From Betaproteobacteria bacterium (GTDB lineage: Bacteria > Pseudomonadota > Gammaproteobacteria > Burkholderiales > Burkholderiaceae_A), in NCBI GenBank assembly GCA_016868255.1, contig VGHN01000002.1, positions 62,001 to 126,000 of the forward strand: a stretch of 64,000 nt of DNA, in the 5' to 3' direction. This document shows positions 28,835 to 39,266 of this stretch, in pieces. The notes under the pieces are model-generated. The model worked only from the letters and a program-made list of their open reading frames with translations, did not search any database and was not told the DNA's origin. How positions within the stretch are numbered: the stretch's first letter is position 1; every line of letters begins with the position of its first letter. A program made the translations under genes and the position numbers.

Positions 28835-30655
28835 ATGCGCCAACTGCGCAACATTGCAATCATCGCCCACGTGGACCATGGCAAGACCACCCTGGTGGAC
28901 AAGCTACTTCAGCAGTCAGGCACCTTTCGATCCAACCAGGCCGTGTCCGAGCGGGTGATGGACTCCAACGACCTCGAGAAGGAGCGCGGAATCACCATTC
29001 TTGCCAAGAATTGTGCGGTCGAATTCGAGGGCACGCATATCAATATCGTTGACACGCCGGGGCACGCGGATTTTGGCGGCGAGGTGGAGCGGGTCCTCTC
29101 GATGGTCGACAGCGTTCTTCTGCTGGTCGACGCTGTCGAGGGGCCAATGCCGCAGACGCGCTTCGTTACACGCAAGGCTCTGGCCCAGGGCCTCAAGCCC
29201 ATTGTGGTGGTCAACAAGGTCGATCGTCCGGGGGCACGTCCCGACTGGGTGGTCAGCCAGACCTTCGATCTCTTTGACAAGCTCGGTGCCACTGAAGAGC
29301 AACTTGATTTTCCGGTGGTCTACGCCTCTGCATTGCAGGGCTTTGCCACCTTGAACCATTCCCAACCCGGCACCGATATGCGCCCGCTTTTTGAGGCCAT
29401 TCTTCAGTATGTGCCGATCCGCGATGACGATGAAAATGGTCCCCTTCGGCTACAGATCTGCTCCCTCGATTACTCCAGTTATGTCGGCAAGATTGGTATT
29501 GGCCGGGTCGCCCGCGGCCGGCTCAAGCCCCTTCAGGATGTTGTAATTGTGGATGGTCCCGAGGGTGCACCTCGTAAGGCTCGAATCAATCAGGTCTTAG
29601 AGTTTCGCGGTTTGGAACGAGAGGTTGTTGAGGAAGCCTTGGCGGGGGATATCGTGCTCATCAATGGCATTGAGGATCTCAATATTGGCACCACGATCTG
29701 TGACCCTGCCAATGTGGATGCCTTCCCGATGCTGAAGGTAGATGAACCGACGCTGTCGATGAACTTCATGGTGAACAACTCACCATTGGCTGGCCGCGAG
29801 GGAAAATTCGTGACCAGCCGTCAGATTCGTGAGCGGCTGGAAAGAGAGCTAAAGAGCAATGTGGCCCTGCGTGTTGAGTTCGGTTCGGACACTGACACAT
29901 TCAAAGTCTCTGGCCGGGGAGAGCTTCACTTGACAATCCTCCTTGAAAATATGCGGCGCGAGGGCTATGAGTTGGCGGTCTCTCGGCCACGTGTGGTCTT
30001 CAAGGACACAGAGGGCGGCGAGCGCCTCGAGCCCTATGAGATGCTCACTGTCGATGTGGAACAGGAGCATCAGGGCCCAATCATGGAGAATCTGGGGCTG
30101 CGCAAGGGAGACCTGCTCGACATGGTTCCGGATGACAAGGGGAGGGTCCGACTGGAGTACCGTATTCCCGCCCGAGGACTCATTGGCTTTCAAGGCGAGT
30201 TTCTCACCCTGACCCGCGGCACGGGCCTGATGAGTCATATCTTTGATGCCTACGGTCCATACAAGGGCGAGCTTGCCGAGCGTCGCAACGGCGTACTGAT
30301 CTCTCAGGACGATGGCGAGGCCGTGGCCTACGCGCTCTGGAAGCTTCAAGAGCGGGGGCGTATGTTTGTATCGCCCGGCGAGAAGCTCTATGAAGGAATG
30401 ATCATCGGCATTCACAGTAGAGACAACGACTTGGTGGTTAATCCGGTAAGAGAGAAGAAGCTCACCAATGTTCGGGCCTCCGGCAAGGACGAGCATATCG
30501 ATCTCACCACGCCAATTGAGCTCACTCTAGAGAAGGCAGTTGAGTTCATTGCGGAGGACGAACTTGTGGAGATCACGCCACAGAGCATTCGTCTGCGCAA
30601 GCGATACCTGGTCGAGCACGAGCGCCGCAAGGCGGCTCGTGAAGAGGCTGCTTGA
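28835..30655 (+). CDS. typA: Ribosome-associated GTPase TypA/BipA
   Basis: Translational GTPase of 606 residues, normal length. Its G domain starts with [15 protein letters not shown], then [13 protein letters not shown] and NKVD. EF-G-like domains and the BipA-specific C-terminal domain ([16 protein letters not shown]) follow. It acts in 50S assembly and stress growth. A good AAGGAG site precedes ATG 28835, 18 bp after truB, so it is probably the last gene of the nusA operon. Confidence 0.97.
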   Translation: MRQLRNIAIIAHVDHGKTTLVDKLLQQSGTFRSNQAVSERVMDSNDLEKERGITILAKNCAVEFEGTHINIVDTPGHADFGGEVERVLSMVDSVLLLVDAVEGPMPQTRFVTRKALAQGLKPIVVVNKVDRPGARPDWVVSQTFDLFDKLGATEEQLDFPVVYASALQGFATLNHSQPGTDMRPLFEAILQYVPIRDDDENGPLRLQICSLDYSSYVGKIGIGRVARGRLKPLQDVVIVDGPEGAPRKARINQVLEFRGLEREVVEEALAGDIVLINGIEDLNIGTTICDPANVDAFPMLKVDEPTLSMNFMVNNSPLAGREGKFVTSRQIRERLERELKSNVALRVEFGSDTDTFKVSGRGELHLTILLENMRREGYELAVSRPRVVFKDTEGGERLEPYEMLTVDVEQEHQGPIMENLGLRKGDLLDMVPDDKGRVRLEYRIPARGLIGFQGEFLTLTRGTGLMSHIFDAYGPYKGELAERRNGVLISQDDGEAVAYALWKLQERGRMFVSPGEKLYEGMIIGIHSRDNDLVVNPVREKKLTNVRASGKDEHIDLTTPIELTLEKAVEFIAEDELVEITPQSIRLRKRYLVEHERRKAAREEAA

Positions 30656-30689
30656 TCGACCAAGGATCTTCGAACCGAGCCACCCCCGC

Positions 30690-31865
30690 ATGAGTTCCCC
30701 CTTGTCAGACCTCTCGCGCCGGGCCCTCAACACCCGGCCGTTCTATGTCATGGAGCTGATGGCCCGTGCCCATGGCTTTCGAGCGAGGGGTGGAGAGGTT
30801 GTGAGCATGGTGGTCGGCGAGCCCGACTTTCCCACCCCTGAGCCGATTCTTGTCGCTGCCCGCAAGCACCTCGAGGTGGGTCGTATTCACTACACAGATG
30901 CGCTCGGACTCATGGCACTTCGTGAGGCGATCGCAAGAGACTATGCCCATCGAGACCAACTCGATATTGATCCTGCAAGGGTGATGGTGACGGCCGGTGC
31001 CTCCGGTGCCTTGCTGCTTTGTTTCGCAGCAATGCTCAATCCCGGAGACGAGGTTCTCATTCTTGACCCTGGCTACCCTTGCAATCGAGAATTTGTCTCG
31101 ATGGTCAATGGCGTTCCGCGAAGCCTGCCGGTGACAGCCGAGACCAATTTTCAGCCCACATTGGAACAGGTTCAGCAGGCGTGGGGCCCCAATACGAAGG
31201 CATTGCTGCTGGCCTCTCCCGCCAACCCCACTGGCTGCACGCTCGACCCAGTGGTGGCCGCGCAGATTCACGATTTCATTGCATCCAGGGGCGGCTGGTT
31301 TGTGGCCGATGAGATCTATCTACGTATTCAATTCAGTGGTGGCGCGCGTTCGTTCCTTGGTCTCGGGAATCGGGTCATCTCGATCAACAGCTTCTCGAAG
31401 ACCTACTCCATGACGGGCTGGCGGCTGGGCTGGATGGTTGCGCCCATTGAATGGATGCCTGCATTGGAGCGGCTCTCACAGAATCTATTCATTTCCGCAT
31501 CGGGGCTTGCCCAGCATGCCGCGCTCGAGGCATTTCATTCAGACACCTATGCAATCGTCGAAGGGTATCGAGGCCGCTATGCAGAGCACGCAGAGTCCCT
31601 TCTGCCACGGCTGAAGGCGCTGGGCCTTGCAATTCCTGCCCAGCCCTCCGGGGCCTTCTATGCGTACTGCGATGTGTCGCCTCTGGTCGCCGACAGCTAT
31701 GCATTCTGCCTGGAACTCTGCGACAAGATGGGTGTCTTGATTGCTCCCGGGCGTGACTTCAGCGACTTCGATGCCCATAAGTTTGTGCGGGTCTCATTCC
31801 CCAAACCAATCGCGGTGTTGGAAGAGGGCCTCGATCGAATGGAGCGCTACTTCTTAGGCCGATAG
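30690..31865 (+). CDS. PLP-dependent class I/II aminotransferase
   Basis: Fold-type I aminotransferase of 391 residues. The PLP lysine is Lys237 in NSFSKTYSMTGWRLGW, with SPANPTG near 176 for cofactor contacts and a C-terminal Arg in KFVRVSFPKP binding the substrate carboxylate. It resembles the aspartate/aromatic (AAT I-gamma) group; the amino donor cannot be told. ATG at 30690 is chosen; upstream extension only overlaps typA. Its last 19 bp overlap the convergent mogA gene. Confidence 0.88.
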   Translation: MSSPLSDLSRRALNTRPFYVMELMARAHGFRARGGEVVSMVVGEPDFPTPEPILVAARKHLEVGRIHYTDALGLMALREAIARDYAHRDQLDIDPARVMVTAGASGALLLCFAAMLNPGDEVLILDPGYPCNREFVSMVNGVPRSLPVTAETNFQPTLEQVQQAWGPNTKALLLASPANPTGCTLDPVVAAQIHDFIASRGGWFVADEIYLRIQFSGGARSFLGLGNRVISINSFSKTYSMTGWRLGWMVAPIEWMPALERLSQNLFISASGLAQHAALEAFHSDTYAIVEGYRGRYAEHAESLLPRLKALGLAIPAQPSGAFYAYCDVSPLVADSYAFCLELCDKMGVLIAPGRDFSDFDAHKFVRVSFPKPIAVLEEGLDRMERYFLGR

Positions 31866-32428
31866 GCCTTGCAGATCGACTCATCGACGTGAAGGCTCGG
31901 GCCGCCAATGAGTTCCATTCCATAGGGCACCGCCGCAAAGATGCCCGGCACCCGAATCTCGCCCGTCTCGGTGCGAAGACCCTCGAGGGTCTCCTGAATG
32001 GCACGCGGCCGGCCAGGCAGATTAATGATGAGGCAATTCCCCCGAATGACAGCCACCTGACGCGAGAGGATCGCAGTGGGGACGAATTGCAGCGATATCT
32101 GCCTCATCTGTTCACCAAATCCCGGCAAGTCTCTGTCGGCAACGGCCAGTGTGGCCTCTGGAGTGACATCCCGCTTGGCGGGTCCCGTGCCCCCCGTGGT
32201 CAGCAACAGGTCACATTTCTGTTGGTCGACGAGATCAATGAGCGTTGCGGAGATGACCGACTCTTCATCGGGGATCAGCCTCTCGATCGCCGTCCAGGGA
32301 CTGGTGAGTGCTCTGGAGAGCCATTGCTTCAGACTGGGCAAGCCTTCGTCGGGGTAGACCCCGGCGCTGGCCCGGTCGCTGATGGATACCAGACCAATCC
32401 TGGCCACTCGAGTGTCGTCATGCTTCAT
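31847..32428 (-). CDS. mogA: Molybdopterin adenylyltransferase (MogA/MoaB type)
   Basis: MogA-like protein of 193 residues, adenylating molybdopterin before molybdate insertion by MoeA. The substrate-loop motif TTGGTGPAKRDVTPEAT near 75-91 and INLPGRPRAIQETL near 135 are conserved. moeA, moaD and moaE lie 25 kb away. ATG at 32428 is 16 bp from the divergent pmbA start, so promoters of the two genes must lie within each other's coding sequence or overlap. Confidence 0.88.
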   Translation of the reverse strand: MKHDDTRVARIGLVSISDRASAGVYPDEGLPSLKQWLSRALTSPWTAIERLIPDEESVISATLIDLVDQQKCDLLLTTGGTGPAKRDVTPEATLAVADRDLPGFGEQMRQISLQFVPTAILSRQVAVIRGNCLIINLPGRPRAIQETLEGLRTETGEIRVPGIFAAVPYGMELIGGPSLHVDESICKAYRPKK

Positions 32429-32444
32429 GGCACTATTGTGACCC

Positions 32445-33809
32445 ATGCAATCCAAAGACTCCCAAACCTTCTTTTATAGCCCCGAATCGCTTTGGGACAT
32501 GTCTCACCAACTCCTGGATATTGCCAGCGAGCTAGGCGCCTCGGATGCAAGTGCCGAGGTCTCAGAGCAGTCCGGATTGAGCGTCTCAGTGCGAATGGGA
32601 CAGCTCGAGACGATTGAGCGAACCCGCGACCGCGGCGCGGCCGTGACGGTCTACAAAGGCCATCGTCGTGGCCATGCATCGACCTCCGACCTCTCGGAAC
32701 CTGCGCTGCGCGCAACTGTGCAACGCGCTCTTGATATTGCACATTACACGGCAGAGGACCCACATTCCGGACTTCCCGAGGATGCGGACATTGCCCGAGA
32801 GATGCGGGATTTGTCGCTGTTTCATCCTTGGTCGATCACCGCCGATGCAGCGGCCCGACTCGCCCTGGAGGCCGAGGCCGCCGCGCTGTCGGTCAGTCCC
32901 CTCATTCAAAACAGCGAGGGCGCCTCGGTGGCGGCCAGCCATGGGCAGTTTCATTCTGCGAATTCCCGCGGTTTTTCAGGGGGCTACCCATACAGCCGCC
33001 ATTGGCTCAATGTGGCCCCCATCGCCGGATCGGGCGAGGCCATGCAACGCGATGACTGGCACACCACGAGCCGGGTCGCCACGGAGTTGTTGCCTCCCAA
33101 GGCAGTGGGTCGCTATGCCGCCGAGCGTGCGCTCTCGCGGCTTGGTGCCCGGCGTATTCCCACTGGCGAGTATCCAGTGATTTTCGAGGCCCCATTGGCC
33201 GTTGGCCTGATGGGCTCTCTGGTTCATGCCCTTTCGGGAAGCGCCCTCTATCGAAAGGCGAGCTTTCTCAATGACAGCATGGGCCAGTCCATCTTCCCCG
33301 ACGGGCTTGAGCTCACAGAGGATCCCTTCGTTTTGGGCGCTGCGGGGAGCGCACCCTTCGACGATGAAGGTGTTCGAGTGCAAGCCAGACGCGTCATTGC
33401 CAATGGGTGTGTCGAGGGCTACTTTCTCTCCACCTACACCGCGCGCAAGCTGGGTATGCGGACCACTGGTAACTCGGGGGGGGCGCACAATCTGCGTTGG
33501 ACCTTGAATCAGTCCCGAGGCGCTGCTGGCTCGCTCGCCGAACTAATTCGGATGATGCGGCGCGGCCTCTTGGTCACGGAGCTCATGGGACAGGGCGTCA
33601 ACGGACTCACTGGTGACTACTCTCGAGGCGCGTTTGGCTACTGGGTTGAGAATGGAGAGATTCAGTACCCGGTCGAAGAGATTACGATTGCCGGTAACCT
33701 CAAGCAGATGTTCAAGGGCATTGTTGCCATCGGGGGTGACGAGATCAATCGTGGAACCAAAACCTCTGGGTCGGTGCTGATCGACCGCATGATGATCGCA
33801 GGCAGCTAG
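32445..33809 (+). CDS. pmbA: Metalloprotease-related TldE/PmbA
   Basis: PmbA (TldE), partner of TldD in the peptidase that degrades antitoxins and matures peptides such as microcins. Length 454 residues, normal. Landmarks are GRYAAERALSRLGARRIPTGEYPVIFE, and NGLTGDYSRGAFGYWVENGEI near 385. PmbA lacks the HExxxH zinc motif found in TldD, and none is seen here. It is convergent with spoT, with 6 bp between. Confidence 0.93.
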   Translation: MQSKDSQTFFYSPESLWDMSHQLLDIASELGASDASAEVSEQSGLSVSVRMGQLETIERTRDRGAAVTVYKGHRRGHASTSDLSEPALRATVQRALDIAHYTAEDPHSGLPEDADIAREMRDLSLFHPWSITADAAARLALEAEAAALSVSPLIQNSEGASVAASHGQFHSANSRGFSGGYPYSRHWLNVAPIAGSGEAMQRDDWHTTSRVATELLPPKAVGRYAAERALSRLGARRIPTGEYPVIFEAPLAVGLMGSLVHALSGSALYRKASFLNDSMGQSIFPDGLELTEDPFVLGAAGSAPFDDEGVRVQARRVIANGCVEGYFLSTYTARKLGMRTTGNSGGAHNLRWTLNQSRGAAGSLAELIRMMRRGLLVTELMGQGVNGLTGDYSRGAFGYWVENGEIQYPVEEITIAGNLKQMFKGIVAIGGDEINRGTKTSGSVLIDRMMIAGS

Positions 33810-33815
33810 CGCCAG

Positions 33816-36035
33816 TTACATCCCTGGGCTTGCCCCTGCATTCTTGGTTCGGCGCGTGGCTCGGTGCACTGTTTTGTTCCTGCGAACGCGTCGTAGCACG
33901 TCTGCCAGGTGGAGCCTGTTTTTTACCTCAATGGCCACTGCCAGGGTGGCGAGCCCCCCCGCATGGGGTTCGATTGAAATATCAACGATATTGGCCTGGC
34001 ATGCGGATATAGCGGCAGCGACCTTGGCCAGTACTCCGGGCTCGTCGTTGACCTCAATATCGAGTTGGGTCTGAAAGACCCGAAAGAGTGGGTCGCCCCA
34101 AACAACATCTGCCCAGCGCGCCGCATCTTTGCTGCGTTGCCTGCGTGCCATGGGGCAACTGGCACGGTGAACAAGCAGGCCAGCGCCGCCACGCATGAAT
34201 CCCCAGGCGTTGTCACCAGCGATCGGAAAGCAACAACTTGCATATTGGACCGCGGTGCCCTCCGACCCGTTGATGCTGATTCCAATATCGGCCTGGGTGA
34301 GATGCTCGATCGAGAGACGCAGGGCCGCCTGTGCGTATGGATTGAGTTGCTTCGCAAGCAGGGCACTGCCATCAATTGGGGCCAGTCGCCTTGCGGCGAC
34401 ATTGGCCAGCATATGCCCCAGGCCGATGGCCTCGAAGACGCCCTCGCGATCGTTGGCTGTGGCCTCGGCAAAGAGTTGCGACCAATTCAGTGTTGGGTCA
34501 TCGATCCCCACAAGTCCCACGCCCTTGAGGGCAGAATCGAGCAGACGCCGCCCAAATGAGATGGCCCTCTCACGGGTGTGATTCTTAAGGCTGTGCCGTA
34601 TCTCGGCCCGGGCTTTGGCTGTTTTAACAAAACCGAGCCAGCCCGGATGCGGATTTGCTTCCGCACGTGTTTCAATCCGCACCACATCACCGTTTCGCAA
34701 CTCGGTATCGAGCGGCTTGCTTTGGCCATTCACCAAGGCAGCCACGCAACGGTTGCCGACGTCGGTATGGACCATATACGCGAAGTCAACCGGGGTGGCG
34801 CCTCGGGGTAACTCTCGAATTTCACCCTTCGGAGTGAAGATGTAGACGACATCAGGAAAGAGATCGATCTTGACGTGGTCAATGAGCTCATTGGCCTCGC
34901 CACCGCGTGTTTGCAGCAGAGATTGCATCCATTCATGGGCCTTTTGCTGCAGGGGTGTCACCGCACTGTCGTTCTCTTTGTAGAGCCAGTGGGCGGCGAC
35001 ACCGGCCTCGGCCACACGGTGCATTTCGTGGGTTCGAATCTGAAATTCGATGGGCGTCCCATAGGGCCCGATAACAACGGTGTGCAGTGATTGATACCCG
35101 TTGGACTTCGGCAGGGCGATGTAGTCTTTGAAGCGTCCTGGAGAAGGCTTAAAGAGTGCGTGAAGTGCACCGAGCGCCAAGTAACAATCCGATAGCCTCG
35201 GCACCAAGATGCGAAAGCCATAAATATCCAATACTTCGGCAAAGCTCAGTCGCTTCTCTCGCATCTTTCGGTAGATCGAGAAGAGGCTCTTCTCCCGGCC
35301 CGAGACATGGGCCTCGATGCCGAAACGAGGCAGTTGCTCGGTTACAGATTGTTCGAGGCGCCCGATGATCTCCTTGCGGTTGCCTCTTGCGGCCATAAGC
35401 GACTGGGAGAGCACCCGGTAACGCTTGGGGAAGAGACCCTCGAAGCAGAGGTCCTCGAACTCTCGAAAGACTTCGTTAAGACCGAGTCGATGGGCAATGG
35501 GGGCATAGATATCGAGGGTCTCTTTGGCGACCCGCTCGCGCTTCTCGCAACTGACCCCTACGAGGGTTCGCATATTGTGCAGGCGATCGGCGAGCTTAAT
35601 GAGTATGACCCGGACATCGTCGGCCATGGCCATAAACATCTTGCGAAAGTTCTCGGCCTGCGCCTCTTCGCGACTCTGAAACTGGAGCTTATCGAGTTTG
35701 GTGAGACCGCTGACAAGCGAGGCCACGCTGGGCCCAAATCGCTCCGCTATCTCTTGGGTGCTAACTCCACAGTCTTCCACCGTATCATGAAGCAAGGCCG
35801 CCATGAGTGCCTCGGCATCGAGCTTCCAGTTGCTACAGACTTCGGCAACAGCCAGGGGGTGGGTAATGTAAGGGTCGCCCGACTGGCGGGACTGGCCCAG
35901 GTGGGCCTGATCGGCGAAGCGAAAGGCTTCGGTTAGCTTAGTCGCATCGGGGGCGGGCAGATAGGCGACCCGCTCGAGGAGTTGCCCAACAGAGACAACC
36001 GCGTTTGGGCCAGAGGCAACGGCGTCGCGATGCAT
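33816..36035 (-). CDS. spoT: Bifunctional (p)ppGpp synthetase/hydrolase SpoT/RSH
   Basis: RelA/SpoT homologue of 739 residues controlling the stringent response. It has an intact hydrolase HD site (His83-Asp84 in LLHDTVED), the synthetase domain (DIYGFRILV to KSNGYQSLHT, about 250-350), a TGS domain (about 390-455) and a C-terminal ACT domain (about 665-735). The intact HD motif and the operon position after rpoZ favour SpoT over the hydrolase-dead RelA. It starts 21 bp after the rpoZ stop. Confidence 0.95.
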   Translation of the reverse strand: MHRDAVASGPNAVVSVGQLLERVAYLPAPDATKLTEAFRFADQAHLGQSRQSGDPYITHPLAVAEVCSNWKLDAEALMAALLHDTVEDCGVSTQEIAERFGPSVASLVSGLTKLDKLQFQSREEAQAENFRKMFMAMADDVRVILIKLADRLHNMRTLVGVSCEKRERVAKETLDIYAPIAHRLGLNEVFREFEDLCFEGLFPKRYRVLSQSLMAARGNRKEIIGRLEQSVTEQLPRFGIEAHVSGREKSLFSIYRKMREKRLSFAEVLDIYGFRILVPRLSDCYLALGALHALFKPSPGRFKDYIALPKSNGYQSLHTVVIGPYGTPIEFQIRTHEMHRVAEAGVAAHWLYKENDSAVTPLQQKAHEWMQSLLQTRGGEANELIDHVKIDLFPDVVYIFTPKGEIRELPRGATPVDFAYMVHTDVGNRCVAALVNGQSKPLDTELRNGDVVRIETRAEANPHPGWLGFVKTAKARAEIRHSLKNHTRERAISFGRRLLDSALKGVGLVGIDDPTLNWSQLFAEATANDREGVFEAIGLGHMLANVAARRLAPIDGSALLAKQLNPYAQAALRLSIEHLTQADIGISINGSEGTAVQYASCCFPIAGDNAWGFMRGGAGLLVHRASCPMARRQRSKDAARWADVVWGDPLFRVFQTQLDIEVNDEPGVLAKVAAAISACQANIVDISIEPHAGGLATLAVAIEVKNRLHLADVLRRVRRNKTVHRATRRTKNAGASPGM

Positions 36036-36056
36036 GGCCGTTGGCTCAACTGTTTG

Positions 36057-36260
36057 TTAGATCGGCACCTTGCGAAGCATTTCGCGGCCGGTGGCTCCAG
36101 CGGCGATTTCCCGCAAGGCTGTGACGGTGGGCTTGTCTCGTGAGTCGACCTTGGGTGTGGAGCCCTGGGCCAGCTGGCGAGCTCGGTAGGCGGCAGCCAA
36201 GGCCAGTTCGAATCGGTTGGGGATTCTGTCGAGACAATCTTCTACAGTAATTCTTGCCAT
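36057..36260 (-). CDS. rpoZ: RNA polymerase omega subunit
   Basis: Omega subunit, which helps beta' folding and assembly. It is 67 residues with the conserved [27 protein letters not shown] N-terminus, here ending in a short basic/Pro tail. I chose ATG at 36260; longer reading into the gmk-rpoZ gap is not supported. Order gmk-rpoZ-spoT is classical. Confidence 0.95.
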   Translation of the reverse strand: MARITVEDCLDRIPNRFELALAAAYRARQLAQGSTPKVDSRDKPTVTALREIAAGATGREMLRKVPI

Positions 36261-36273
36261 GGATTTTTGATTC

Positions 36274-36870
36274 TCAAACGGATTGAATGGACCGGGATAT
36301 GCGTTGGCGAATGACGTCTGACAGATCGCGCAACGCAACGCTAAACTCTTGATTCATAATAACATGATCAAACTCACTGGAATGCGATAGCTCCTCTTCG
36401 GCTGCCAAAAGCCGGGCTGAAATCACCGCTTCCGAGTCCTGGCCCCTCGATCGCAGTCGACGCTCCAACTCCGAGAGCGAGGGGGGCTCAATAAAGATAC
36501 TAAGAATCTGCTGAGGCGGGAATTTTGACCGGACCTGCCGAGCGCCCTGCCAATCAATCTCGAGAATGACTTTTTCTCCCTTTGCGAGGCCTCGGGAGAT
36601 GGCCTCAGAGGATGTGCCGTAGAAGTTTCCGTGGACTTCGGCCCACTCGAGAAATGTCCCTTTCGCCACCTCCTGCTTGAATTCAGCCTCTGAACAAAAA
36701 AAGTATTCGCGGCCATTGACCTCGCCCGGCCGTGGGGCACGCGTGGTGGTGGAGACTGAGAGGGTGAGGCCCAGCGCAGAGTCCTGGAGGAGTGCGCGAA
36801 CCAGGCTGGTCTTTCCGGCCCCAGAGGGGGCGGAGACAATAATCAGAAGGCCTTGAGAGACATCGGGCAT
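36274..36870 (-). CDS. gmk: Guanylate kinase
   Basis: Guanylate kinase of 198 residues, phosphorylating GMP to GDP. P-loop APSGAGKTS is at residues 14-22, the GMP-binding region is [19 protein letters not shown], and [12 protein letters not shown] follows. It starts 6 bp after the yicC stop and ends 13 bp before rpoZ, so it is inside the yicC-gmk-rpoZ-spoT operon. Confidence 0.96.
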   Translation of the reverse strand: MPDVSQGLLIIVSAPSGAGKTSLVRALLQDSALGLTLSVSTTTRAPRPGEVNGREYFFCSEAEFKQEVAKGTFLEWAEVHGNFYGTSSEAISRGLAKGEKVILEIDWQGARQVRSKFPPQQILSIFIEPPSLSELERRLRSRGQDSEAVISARLLAAEEELSHSSEFDHVIMNQEFSVALRDLSDVIRQRISRSIQSV

Positions 36871-36876
36871 GTTGGT

Positions 36877-37779
36877 CTACTGAATGTTTTGAACCTGCTC
36901 GCGAATCTGCTCAATGAGCAGTTTCATCTCCATGGTGATCTGGGTCAGCTCCAGACCAGCGGATTTGCTTCCAATGGTGTTTGCCTCGCGGTGCATCTCT
37001 TGGGTGAGAAAGTCGAGCCGCTTGCCAAAGGCGTCGCCATCAGAGGCGCGCAGACAGCGGGCCATTTCTTGTACATGCACCTGGAGCCGGTCGATCTCCT
37101 CGGCCACGTCCGATCGAATCGAGGCGGCGTGGGCCTCCTGTCGGATTCGCTCCGCTAGCATCTCTTCTCGTTCTGTTGCGCCAATCCCGTCGAAAGCCTC
37201 GGTGAGGCGGGCGCGCATGCGCTCGGTCAGTTGTCGAATCGATTCCGGCACGAGCCCGCCGGCTCGGGTGGCGAGGCCTTGGAGTTGATCGAGTCGATCG
37301 AGGATCTGCGCCTTGAGTTTCTCGCCCTCGCGCTGTCTCGATTCAATGAGTAAGGCAATCGCCTTTTTGCAGAGTCGGTCGATGAGTGCCAGGGTGGCCT
37401 CGGGATCGGATTCATTCTCGATGAGCACGCCCGGCCATCGAAGAAGCTCGGCTGTGGTCCAGGGTCCAGGGGGTTGGCTGCTCAGGCCACGAAGCTGATC
37501 GCCCGCAGTCATTAATTGAGCAGCAAGCTCACGATTGATTTTGAGTTCCGAGTTCGTTGCGTGGCTTCGGCTGAGTTGCAGTCGGCACTCCACCTTTCCT
37601 CGACGCAGGGCCTGCGCGCAATGCTCCCTGAGTTGGGCCTCAAAGCCTCGCAGCTCTTCGGCCATTCGAGACGAATACTCGAAAAAGCGGCTATTGACGC
37701 TTCGAATTTCAATCTGCACAAGTCCCATTGGCGCCTGTTCCGAGGCGGCTCCGAAGCCAGTCATGCTCTGTATGCTCAT
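36877..37779 (-). CDS. yicC: YicC-family endoribonuclease
   Basis: YicC protein of 300 residues, full length. The N-terminal hallmark SMTGFG and [12 protein letters not shown] are present, and the C-terminal DUF1732 region has [19 protein letters not shown]. Members are reported to be endoribonucleases acting on small RNAs. It is first in the leftward gmk operon and divergent from rph, with 54 bp between. Confidence 0.92.
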   Translation of the reverse strand: MSIQSMTGFGAASEQAPMGLVQIEIRSVNSRFFEYSSRMAEELRGFEAQLREHCAQALRRGKVECRLQLSRSHATNSELKINRELAAQLMTAGDQLRGLSSQPPGPWTTAELLRWPGVLIENESDPEATLALIDRLCKKAIALLIESRQREGEKLKAQILDRLDQLQGLATRAGGLVPESIRQLTERMRARLTEAFDGIGATEREEMLAERIRQEAHAASIRSDVAEEIDRLQVHVQEMARCLRASDGDAFGKRLDFLTQEMHREANTIGSKSAGLELTQITMEMKLLIEQIREQVQNIQ

Positions 37780-37833
37780 AGCCCATGTATTGTACGGACT
37801 CCGAATAAACAGATCTCAAAAGAGGAGGCCCGA

Positions 37834-38598
37834 ATGCGCCCAAGTGGAAGAGCCAATGGAGCGATGCGCAAGATCGAGTTGCACCGACACTTCACCAAGC
37901 ACGCAGAAGGTTCCGTCTTGGTGTCCTTCGGAGACACTCGTGTTCTCTGCACGGCCAGTGTCGAGGCCAAGGTGCCTGGGTTCATGAGAGGACAGGGCAG
38001 GGGTTGGGTTACCGCGGAATACGGGATGCTGCCGCGCTCCACCCACACTCGCAGTGACCGAGAAGCGGCCCGGGGCAAGCAGGGCGGTCGAACCCTTGAG
38101 ATTCAGCGCCTGATTGGACGCTGCCTTCGATCGGTGGTGGACCTAGAGCGTCTCGGCGAGATCACCGTGACCTTGGACTGCGATGTCTTGCAGGCCGATG
38201 GTGGCACCCGCACTGCGAGCGTGACCGGCGCCTGGCTGGCCTTGCATGACGCATTAAAAGCCGCGGGTCAAAAGAAGGAGTTCTCAGTGCTGGCCTCGAA
38301 CTGGGAGACGGCCATTCGGGATCAGGTCGCTGCTATCTCGGTGGGTGTGGTTCAGGGTGAGGTGGTCATCGATCTCGATTACTTGGAGGATTCTGGATGC
38401 GACACCGATATGAACATTGCCATGACCGGCTCGGGTGGACTTGTTGAAATTCAGGGCACCGCCGAGGGCACCCCGTTTTCCCGCGAGGATCTCAACGGCA
38501 TGATGGGGTTGGCGGCCGCTGGGCTCTCACGAATCCACGGTCTCCAACGTCGACTGGCCGATGATTCCTCAATTCACACCGCGGTGATTGAGGGCTAG
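37834..38598 (+). CDS. rph: Ribonuclease PH
   Basis: Phosphorolytic exoribonuclease trimming tRNA 3' ends, 254 residues, slightly longer than the E. coli protein. Landmarks are [28 protein letters not shown] (phosphate-binding arginines) and [21 protein letters not shown] at 37834 has an excellent AGAGGAGG site. rdgB follows after 2 bp. Confidence 0.96.
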   Translation: MRPSGRANGAMRKIELHRHFTKHAEGSVLVSFGDTRVLCTASVEAKVPGFMRGQGRGWVTAEYGMLPRSTHTRSDREAARGKQGGRTLEIQRLIGRCLRSVVDLERLGEITVTLDCDVLQADGGTRTASVTGAWLALHDALKAAGQKKEFSVLASNWETAIRDQVAAISVGVVQGEVVIDLDYLEDSGCDTDMNIAMTGSGGLVEIQGTAEGTPFSREDLNGMMGLAAAGLSRIHGLQRRLADDSSIHTAVIEG

Positions 38599-38600
38599 GC

Positions 38601-39266
38601 TTGCAGCATTGGGTGCTTGCCAGCTCGAACTCGGGGAAGCTACTTGAGCTCTCTCGGGCCACGGCCGATTGGGGCGTGGAGTGGGAGAGTAGTGGTGCGC
38701 TGGGTCTTGCCGCCCCGGAGGAAATCCACGGCACGTTTCTTGAGAACGCCTTGCTCAAGGCTCGTGTGGCCAGTCAGGCCAGTGGGCGTCCAGCGTTGGC
38801 CGATGATTCGGGGCTGCTGGTCGATGCGCTCTGCGGCGCACCCGGAGTCTGGTCGGCCGACTTCTTCGAGCGACGCGAGTCGATCGCCGAGCACTTTGGT
38901 CTGGCCCTGCCGACATTGGATCCAGAGGCCGTCCAGGGCGTGGCCCGACTGGACCGAGACGCAGCCAATCGCGCCTGGCTCTTGTCTATGCTCAGCGATG
39001 TGGATATTGATGGGCGGGGTGCGGAGTTTGTCTGTGTATTGGTTGGCGTTCGTTCCCACAATGACCCCCTTCCGATGGTGAGCATGGGGCGTTGGCGGGG
39101 ATCGATTGCGATGCGTGAGCGAGGCGATGCCGGGTTTGGGTATGACCGCCTCTTCGTTGACCCCGCTTCGGGGATGCATGCAGCCGAGATGAGTCTGACC
39201 GAGAAGCACGATCGAGGGCATCGGGGTCAGGCGCTGCGCGGGCTTTCTCAATGGTTTTGTCCCTGA
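38601..39266 (+). CDS. rdgB: Non-canonical purine NTP pyrophosphatase RdgB
   Basis: Ham1/RdgB pyrophosphatase of 221 residues, hydrolysing dITP/XTP to monophosphates. It has the N-terminal SSNSGKLLE motif, FLENALLKA, ADDSGLLVDAL near 68 and FGYDRLF near 176. The only start giving the normal N-terminus is TTG at 38601, 2 bp after the rph stop. The hemW start overlaps its end by 16 bp. Confidence 0.94.
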   Translation: MQHWVLASSNSGKLLELSRATADWGVEWESSGALGLAAPEEIHGTFLENALLKARVASQASGRPALADDSGLLVDALCGAPGVWSADFFERRESIAEHFGLALPTLDPEAVQGVARLDRDAANRAWLLSMLSDVDIDGRGAEFVCVLVGVRSHNDPLPMVSMGRWRGSIAMRERGDAGFGYDRLFVDPASGMHAAEMSLTEKHDRGHRGQALRGLSQWFCP